Below are positions 5,340 to 9,754 of a stretch of DNA of 9,754 nt, piece after piece. The notes beneath the pieces were generated by a model. The model had not been told where the DNA came from and ran no database searches. It saw only the letters and a program-made list of their open reading frames with translations. The translations under genes were made by a program, and so were the position numbers. The stretch's first letter is position 1. Every line of letters begins with the position of its first letter. This stretch comes from Streptomycetaceae bacterium (lineage in GTDB: Bacteria > Actinomycetota > Actinomycetes > Nanopelagicales > Nanopelagicaceae), in contig JAIYCF010000100.1 in assembly GCA_027488165.1 (NCBI GenBank), positions 1-9,754 of the forward strand, read 5' to 3'.

Positions 5340-6476
5340 CTATAACGAAACTTCCGCGCGAGTTTCGTGAGATTTCATCGCTGCTGCAAAAGTGCGATGT
5401 GAGTCAACAACTTCAGATACTGAAGCGCATGCAAACTTATCTCCAAGTTTTCCTTCACGTTCGGCAAAGTAAGCAGCCCACATCTGCAAGAGCGCATCAG
5501 GAAAGCCAAATTCAAAGATATGCCCAGTAATCACTGGCCAATTAGAAACATGACCGGGTTGGATTTCAGACCAGACTTGTTCTCCGTTACGCAGCGCAAA
5601 GGTGTGATAAACCGCTGGGTTTTTTGTACTAAAGCGAACTCCCCCAGTCATTCCAATTGCGCTAAAGAAGAAGGTGTTGCTTTCACCGGGTGCGATTCGT
5701 TTCATCTCCCAGAACATCGGGAATTCCCGCTTGCTTGCGTGATCTTGTGCGCGCATTGCTAAGACTGCGTTATCGAAGGTATCGCAAGGTACTTGCTCAC
5801 CCTGCGCATTTTCGCGGTGTGTAACGATGTCATCAAGTATTGCAAATACCTTGGTTGGTTTATATCCCAAGCGAAGTGGAATATGTGCAGCATGCATTCC
5901 GAGATCCCCAAGGACCCCGATATCTCCACAGAATTTACGTTGGCGTTTCCAATTAATTTTCTTCTTGCGATCAATATCTGATGAATGAAGTAAACCAGAA
6001 CGAACTTCTACGATCTCTCCTAGATTCCCACTGCGCGCTTCACGAATTGCAGCTTGTGCGCCGGGATAGAAAGGGAGTTCGCTGGAAACGCGCACAAAAT
6101 TCTTCTTTCCAACTAGCGCTGCTTCGATCTTCTCAGCAGCCGCTAAATCAATTCCGAATGGCTTTTCACCGAGAAAATCTTTACCGGCGTTGATCGCTGC
6201 GATATAAATTTCTTCATGCAAGTTATGTGGAACAGCGATATAAACCACATCAACGTTAGGGCTAGCTAACAACTCTTTGTAATCACTATATGACTCAGCA
6301 ACACCAGCGTTGGTAAAGAATTCGCGCACTCCATCTGATGTATCTGCAATTGCGGTAATTTCTGGACGGACTGGGTGATCTAGAAGCGCATCCCAGCGTC
6401 CAACTAGAGCAAGTAGTTCACGGCCCATTAGGCCGCCGCCGATAATTCCTACCTTTACCTGCTTTTGTTTAGACAT
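5340..6476 (-). CDS. Gfo/Idh/MocA-family NAD(P)-dependent oxidoreductase
   Basis: This 378-residue dehydrogenase has a Rossmann domain and a C-terminal alpha/beta substrate domain. Visible elements are the dinucleotide loop GGGLMG (13-18, within VGIIGGGLMG), IAVPHNLH, and GEKPFGID with catalytic Lys105 of the EKP motif. GDLGMH carries Asp191 and His195, the usual catalytic pair. Family members oxidise or reduce a ring carbon of sugars, inositols and similar polyols. I chose ATG 6476 as start: it lies one base after the aldolase stop and immediately before the SKQKQVKVGIIG strand. The longer frame starts at TTG 6491 and would overlap the aldolase by 14 bases. No Shine-Dalgarno is visible, so translational coupling is likely. 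Between an aldolase and a sugar kinase, it probably creates or removes a keto group in the same catabolic route. The substrate cannot be assigned; IolG is not specifically supported. Confidence 0.9.
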   Translation of the reverse strand: MSKQKQVKVGIIGGGLMGRELLALVGRWDALLDHPVRPEITAIADTSDGVREFFTNAGVAESYSDYKELLASPNVDVVYIAVPHNLHEEIYIAAINAGKDFLGEKPFGIDLAAAEKIEAALVGKKNFVRVSSELPFYPGAQAAIREARSGNLGEIVEVRSGLLHSSDIDRKKKINWKRQRKFCGDIGVLGDLGMHAAHIPLRLGYKPTKVFAILDDIVTHRENAQGEQVPCDTFDNAVLAMRAQDHASKREFPMFWEMKRIAPGESNTFFFSAIGMTGGVRFSTKNPAVYHTFALRNGEQVWSEIQPGHVSNWPVITGHIFEFGFPDALLQMWAAYFAEREGKLGDKFACASVSEVVDSHRTFAAAMKSHETRAEVSL

Positions 6477-6477
6477 A

Positions 6478-7308
6478 TCAAGCAGAGACAATCTTTAGCG
6501 CATCTTCTGCTGAAGTACCTTTATGTAGCATCGCCATCAACGCTTGGGTCATCTTCGCTGGCTTTGGATGCGCGATGATATTTCGACCGTAAACAATTCC
6601 GGCAGCGCCTTGCTTAAGAACTTCAGCGGTGCGATTTAAGAGTTCCTCGTCAGAGACACGTCCGCCGCCGCGAACTAGAACTGGCACTGTTCCAGCGGTT
6701 TGAATTACATGGTGATAATCAGCAGCGATATCCGTTGGATCCGCCTTAATAACATCGGCACCTAATTCAATTGCCTGGCGTACCAACGGTACTACTTTCT
6801 CAAGTTCACCATCTGATGTATATCCACCAGTGGTTGCATCTTTCATAACTAACGGTTCAACCATTAATGGCATTCCGTAGTGCTCACACTGCGCCTTTAA
6901 AGTCATGATGTTGCGAATGCATGAATCACGAAGTTCTGGACGGCCTGGAAGATCAAGTAAATTCACAACCACGATCGCGGCATCAAGACGCACTGCCTGC
7001 AGAACCGCATCTTCTAGCAAAATACTAAAGAGGTGATCGGGAATTACCTTGCCATAAACATTTGCCACATCGGTGCGCAAAACCAGCGCAGGTTTATTTG
7101 GCTTTGGATTGTTCTGTAGATGCTTGGCTTGCCCTAGAGTTAATTGAATTGCATCAGGTGCAGCATCGATCAAGGTATTGACTGCAGCGCCCATATCTTC
7201 AATGCCTGCAAGGAATGTTCCTTCACCAAAGAAGCCATGGTCAACTGCGATATCGAAGCAGCGGCCATTGTTAAATAAGCGCTTTAGGCGAATTGATACA
7301 TCAGACAT
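6478..7308 (-). CDS. Class I aldolase, DhnA/LsrF (DeoC/LacD superfamily) type
   Basis: This 276-residue TIM-barrel aldolase is probably a cytoplasmic lyase or transferase acting on a phosphorylated ketose. The first strand carries CFDIAVDHGFFGE (Asp23, His24), typical of DhnA-type fructose-bisphosphate aldolases and LsrF. Lys188 in DVIKADPT is the expected Schiff-base lysine. VLVRGGGR (GGGR 214-217) and AGIVYGRNI (236-244) form the usual phosphate-binding loops. Unlike true DeoC, there is no evident DeoC-type paired lysine arrangement. A good ribosome site (GGAG, 7 bases upstream) supports the ATG at 7308. It is the first gene of the minus operon and is divergent from the isomerase/FGGY operon. 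Products of such aldolases usually include DHAP or a related three-carbon unit; the aldehyde partner here is unknown. Confidence 0.88.
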   Translation of the reverse strand: MSDVSIRLKRLFNNGRCFDIAVDHGFFGEGTFLAGIEDMGAAVNTLIDAAPDAIQLTLGQAKHLQNNPKPNKPALVLRTDVANVYGKVIPDHLFSILLEDAVLQAVRLDAAIVVVNLLDLPGRPELRDSCIRNIMTLKAQCEHYGMPLMVEPLVMKDATTGGYTSDGELEKVVPLVRQAIELGADVIKADPTDIAADYHHVIQTAGTVPVLVRGGGRVSDEELLNRTAEVLKQGAAGIVYGRNIIAHPKPAKMTQALMAMLHKGTSAEDALKIVSA

Positions 7309-7315
7309 TAAGTGG

Positions 7316-7319
7316 CTCC
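7316..7319 (-). promoter_or_regulatory. Ribosome binding site of the aldolase gene
   Basis: GGAG (within TGGAGCC) on the minus strand is seven bases from the ATG at 7308. It is one of the few clear Shine-Dalgarno sites in the window and fixes the aldolase start. Confidence 0.6.
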
Positions 7320-7351
7320 ATTTTCACTGGTAATTTCATTAACTCTGCAAG

Positions 7352-7357
7352 TAGTCT
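7352..7357 (+). promoter_or_regulatory. Candidate -10 hexamer giving a leaderless isomerase transcript
   Basis: TAGTCT fits TANNNT and ends six bases before the ATG at 7364, the spacing expected when transcription begins on the start codon. No Shine-Dalgarno precedes this ATG. A -35 element is not recognisable. Confidence 0.4.
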
Positions 7358-7363
7358 AGAACC

Positions 7364-8398
7364 ATGTCACAGAGTTCAACCACCCCTTCCAAGCTGCCTT
7401 CTAATCAATTTGATCACTTTTATCGCGGTGGCAATCGAATCGGCGCCTTGCGTCACGGACCCGGCGGACCAATGCGTCCCGAAGAATGGATCGGTTCGAT
7501 CACAACTCGCTTTGGTGAAGCAGAGCAAGGGCTTTCACGTTTAAGTGATGGCACTCTGTTGCGCGATGCAATCAAGAACGATTCTGATGGTTGGTTGGGC
7601 GCAGATCACGTTGAGAACTTTGGACTCAGTACAGAAATTTTAATTAAGTTACTAGATCCCGATCAACGCCTTCCTGTTCATTACCACCCAAATAAAGCCT
7701 TTGCGAAAACCCATCTCGGTTTGGATCACGGTAAAACTGAGGCGTGGATTATTTTGGAAGCGCCCGCTGGTTCAGGAGTTGGACTTGGATTCGCTCAAAA
7801 ACAGAATAAAGAAGATATTTTGAATTTAGTACGTGCACAAGATTCAGCAGCGCTACTCGCATCTCTTCGCCGCACGGAAGTTCAAGTTGGCGATGCAGTA
7901 CTTGTTCCAGCTGGTGTTGCACATGCCATTGATGCCGGAATCTTTGTCTTAGAACTACAAGAGCCAACAGATTTATCAGCGCTCCTTGAATGGGAAGGCT
8001 TTGCAGTAGATGGAATTAAAGATGGCCATCTCGGTTTAGGTTTTGAAACAGTTACCGATGCGCTCATGCTTGATCCGCTATCTGACTCTGAGTTTGATTC
8101 ACTCATTACTCATAACGTCTTTTCTGGTGGAGCGCTTCGCTCTGTTTTGCCACTGAAATCTGATGGCTACTTCCGCGCTCATTTAGCGCCTGGTTCTGGC
8201 GAATTTCCTGCCGGCTTTGCTGTCGCACTTGTTTTAGATGGATCAGGAGCAATCTCTTTCGCTAACGCACCTGAAATGTCGATCACTAAAGGTGATGCAG
8301 TAGTGATTCCACATAGCGCGGGCGCATTCACCTTCAGCGGTGCAAATGCAATTGTTTGTCGCCCACCACTTGCAGAACTGGCGCGAGTTGCGCCCTAA
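7364..8398 (+). CDS. Class I phosphomannose isomerase-like cupin sugar isomerase
   Basis: This 344-residue protein resembles the shorter bacterial class I mannose-6-phosphate isomerases, zinc metalloenzymes with two cupin domains that interconvert aldose and ketose phosphates. The metal site is recognisable: VHYHPNK with His106 and His108, GKTEAW with Glu126, and VPAGVAHAI with His187. The C-terminal cupin-like half (about 240-344) contains the weaker repeat KGDAVVIPHSAGAF. The N-terminal WIGSITTRF block is also typical of this group. It is immediately followed by an FGGY kinase (15-base gap), a pairing that suggests it isomerises a free or phosphorylated sugar for that kinase rather than serving only mannose metabolism. 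True ManA function is possible but not shown. The ATG is supported by the TANNNT hexamer six bases upstream; an earlier start is not apparent. Confidence 0.85.
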   Translation: MSQSSTTPSKLPSNQFDHFYRGGNRIGALRHGPGGPMRPEEWIGSITTRFGEAEQGLSRLSDGTLLRDAIKNDSDGWLGADHVENFGLSTEILIKLLDPDQRLPVHYHPNKAFAKTHLGLDHGKTEAWIILEAPAGSGVGLGFAQKQNKEDILNLVRAQDSAALLASLRRTEVQVGDAVLVPAGVAHAIDAGIFVLELQEPTDLSALLEWEGFAVDGIKDGHLGLGFETVTDALMLDPLSDSEFDSLITHNVFSGGALRSVLPLKSDGYFRAHLAPGSGEFPAGFAVALVLDGSGAISFANAPEMSITKGDAVVIPHSAGAFTFSGANAIVCRPPLAELARVAP

Positions 8399-8413
8399 GC
8401 GGCACGATTAAAA

Positions 8414-9727
8414 ATGTCTCAACAAATTTTGATCGGTGTCGATATCGGCACATCTCGAATTAAGGCAGTTGCAACAGATATTGATTTAAAGGTAATCGCT
8501 GAGCATGCCGAGCCAACTCCTTGGCGGCATGAGAAAAACAATAGCGATATAGATATGTTGCTCTTGGCAGAAACGGTCATCGCAGTTGCAGCGAAGGCGG
8601 CGGAACTTGCAGGTGGCAAAGTCGCCGCAATAGGTTTTACGGGATTTAGCGAAACCGGCGTTTTAATTGATGGCGCAGGTAAACCACTTGCTCCTGGTTT
8701 AGCGTGGCACGATCCACGTGGCTTAACTGAACCAATTATTAACGAGCTAGGCGATTACGAATTTAGAGCTCGCGCTGGTGCGCTGCTAAATGAGATTGCA
8801 TCTATCTCAAAAACGCTCTGGTTGAATCAGGAGTATCCCGAGACCCGCAAAGCTAAACACTTTCTCTCGGCGCCAGAATGGGTTTCGTACTGTCTTGGTG
8901 CGGAGTTGGTAAATGAACTTTCCTTAGTTAGCAGAACCGGTTTCTATGACGTTGAAGCGCGTGCGCCTTGGCTTGAAGCGATGTCGTTGGTTGGTGGCGG
9001 CAAAGATTTCTTAGCTCGTTTAGTCGTTGCAGGTGAACCAATTGGTGTTGTCAACAACAACGCGCCAGAAGTATTACGTGGTGCAGTTATAACTATTGCT
9101 GGACATGATCATTTCACTGCCGCGTATTACTGCGGTGCGATAAACGAAGGTTCACTCTTTGATTCGATGGGTACTGCTGAAGCGTTACTTCGTACATTTA
9201 AGAAGCCGCTGTCTCGAGATGCCATTGCAGAATTGGCAGCAGCCAACGTGGGTTTGAGCGCCTCGGTAATTGCAGATCACTTCACTTTGCTAGGCGCGCT
9301 TCCGACTGGTTTAACCCTAGAAAGAGTTTGTTCTCTTGTTGGCGTTTCAACACGTGAGGAGAAGATTGCTCTTGGTGAATCTGCGCTAAAGATTGATCCG
9401 AAAGCTAGCGCGCTGCGCGTTAACAATGATTATCACGGTCTCTCTGTAACCAACCTTGATGATGCCGTCTCACCCGCTGCCCTCTTTCGAGCAACTGCTG
9501 AACATTTAGTGGAAGAGTCCGCCAACATGGTCTCTCTGATTGAGAAATTCACCGGCCAAGCAACTGAGGTAGTAATCGCTGGCGGTTGGGTAAAGAATCC
9601 CATGATCGCTAGTGCAAAGAAGAAACAATTTGGAAGTTACAAAGTCTCTGATGCGACTGAGGCTGGTGCGACAGGTGCCGCAGAATTTGCGGGAGTTGCT
9701 GCAGGAATACTTAAGTTAAGAAGCTAA
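8414..9727 (+). CDS. FGGY-family carbohydrate kinase
   Basis: This 437-residue ATP-dependent sugar kinase has the actin-like two-domain fold shared with xylulokinase, gluconokinase and glycerol kinase. The phosphate 1 loop is GVDIGTSRIKA (8-18, Asp10). WHDPRG at 98-103 corresponds to the conserved substrate segment. AGHDHFTAA places Asp232 as the likely catalytic base. DSMGTAEALL and AGGWVKNPM (389-397) are the adenosine-side signatures. Typical FGGY kinases are about 480-520 residues, so this is a short version, with the missing length apparently in the middle and second-domain loops; all core motifs are intact and no frameshift is seen. GHDH rather than GGGD is common in the poorly characterised branch, so xylulokinase is not claimed. 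It follows the isomerase by 15 bases with no ribosome site, and is presumably translated from the same message. Confidence 0.9.
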   Translation: MSQQILIGVDIGTSRIKAVATDIDLKVIAEHAEPTPWRHEKNNSDIDMLLLAETVIAVAAKAAELAGGKVAAIGFTGFSETGVLIDGAGKPLAPGLAWHDPRGLTEPIINELGDYEFRARAGALLNEIASISKTLWLNQEYPETRKAKHFLSAPEWVSYCLGAELVNELSLVSRTGFYDVEARAPWLEAMSLVGGGKDFLARLVVAGEPIGVVNNNAPEVLRGAVITIAGHDHFTAAYYCGAINEGSLFDSMGTAEALLRTFKKPLSRDAIAELAAANVGLSASVIADHFTLLGALPTGLTLERVCSLVGVSTREEKIALGESALKIDPKASALRVNNDYHGLSVTNLDDAVSPAALFRATAEHLVEESANMVSLIEKFTGQATEVVIAGGWVKNPMIASAKKKQFGSYKVSDATEAGATGAAEFAGVAAGILKLRS

Positions 9728-9754
9728 TTACTTATATTGTTCAAGAGTCCAGGC
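9728..9754 (-). CDS. Possible 3' end of a convergent gene (partial)
   Basis: On the minus strand, the right edge reads AWTLEQYK and a TAA stop at 9730-9728, directly abutting the FGGY kinase stop. Tail-to-tail packing with no spacer occurs three more times in this window, which makes a real gene end plausible. Only eight codons are visible, so neither the reality nor the identity of this gene can be established here. Confidence 0.3.
   Translation of the reverse strand, partial: AWTLEQYK

Larger units (their letters stand above)
7309..7363. promoter_or_regulatory. Divergent promoter region of the two sugar operons
   Basis: Only 55 bases separate the aldolase ATG (minus) from the isomerase ATG (plus). 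Visible signals are the aldolase ribosome site at 7316-7319, a short TAAT-TTC-ATTA dyad at 7331-7341, and a plus-strand TANNNT hexamer at 7352-7357. I see no convincing minus-strand promoter. Such short shared space makes joint regulation of the two operons likely. Confidence 0.5.

Noticed and set aside
5340..6476. Calling the dehydrogenase IolG and the cluster myo-inositol catabolism
   Set aside because: Gfo/Idh/MocA enzymes are too diverse for that, and no IolB, IolD or IolE homologue is present.
6477..6491. Longer dehydrogenase start at TTG 6491
   Set aside because: It would overlap the aldolase by 14 bases using a weak start codon, while ATG 6476 lies one base after the aldolase stop and just before the Rossmann strand.
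6478..7308. Calling the aldolase DeoC
   Set aside because: The DIAVDHG start, GGGR and YGRNI loops are DhnA/LsrF-like; a deoxyribose role is only suggested indirectly by the kinase.
8414..9727. Calling the FGGY protein xylulokinase and treating its short length as truncation
   Set aside because: All core motifs from Asp10 to AGGW at 389-392 are intact and in order; the active-site GHDH differs from typical XylB, so neither a broken gene nor a specific substrate is supported.
1..9754. Search for CRISPR arrays, transposases, integrases, tRNA or defence genes
   Set aside because: No direct repeats with regular spacing, no transposase-like frames or inverted terminal repeats, and no cloverleaf-like sequence were seen; coding space is filled by metabolic genes.

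Overview
The window looks like part of a small-genome, free-living actinobacterial chromosome. GC content is just under 50 % in the lines I counted by hand (about 48-50 %), genes are nearly contiguous, and one gene encodes an actinobacterial-type PGPGW (TIGR02611) membrane protein. Few genes have a convincing Shine-Dalgarno, and several start codons sit directly after a TANNNT -10-like hexamer. Together this recalls the freshwater acI lineage (Nanopelagicales, e.g. Planktophila-like), but that placement is inference from style, not a database match. No mobile element, CRISPR array, tRNA, rRNA or defence module is visible.

Left part (1-1892): a gene tail on the + strand that may be TatA-like (1-57) converges on a minus-strand pair. 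That pair is a GT-B (MurG/GT28-like) glycosyltransferase followed by the PGPGW membrane protein, overlapping by ATGA. A 103-base divergent region carrying an imperfect dyad separates it from a class III, PLP-dependent aminotransferase of the glutamate-1-semialdehyde aminotransferase fold group (1893-3356).

Right part (3360-9727): a compact carbohydrate-utilisation cluster made of two divergent pairs. The first is a FrcK/YggC-type P-loop sugar or nucleoside kinase (minus) facing an RbsD/FucU mutarotase (plus) across 51 bases. The second is a three-gene minus operon, encoding a DhnA/LsrF-type class I aldolase, a Gfo/Idh/MocA dehydrogenase and a PfkB-family (ribo)kinase. It faces, across 55 bases, a plus operon encoding a class I phosphomannose-isomerase-like cupin and an FGGY kinase. 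The minus operon and the mutarotase converge and overlap by 20 bases at their 3' ends.

Together these genes supply what is needed to take a free sugar or polyol through anomer interconversion, oxidation, isomerisation, phosphorylation (three kinases of three different folds) and aldol cleavage into central metabolism. The substrate cannot be read from the sequence. One clue is that the PfkB kinase has Met where ribokinase has its substrate-binding Asn, as in deoxyribokinase. No transporter or regulator lies inside the window. A possible convergent gene tail begins immediately after the FGGY kinase at the right edge. The unassigned sugar pathway is the best candidate for something undescribed here; otherwise the region looks like ordinary metabolism.
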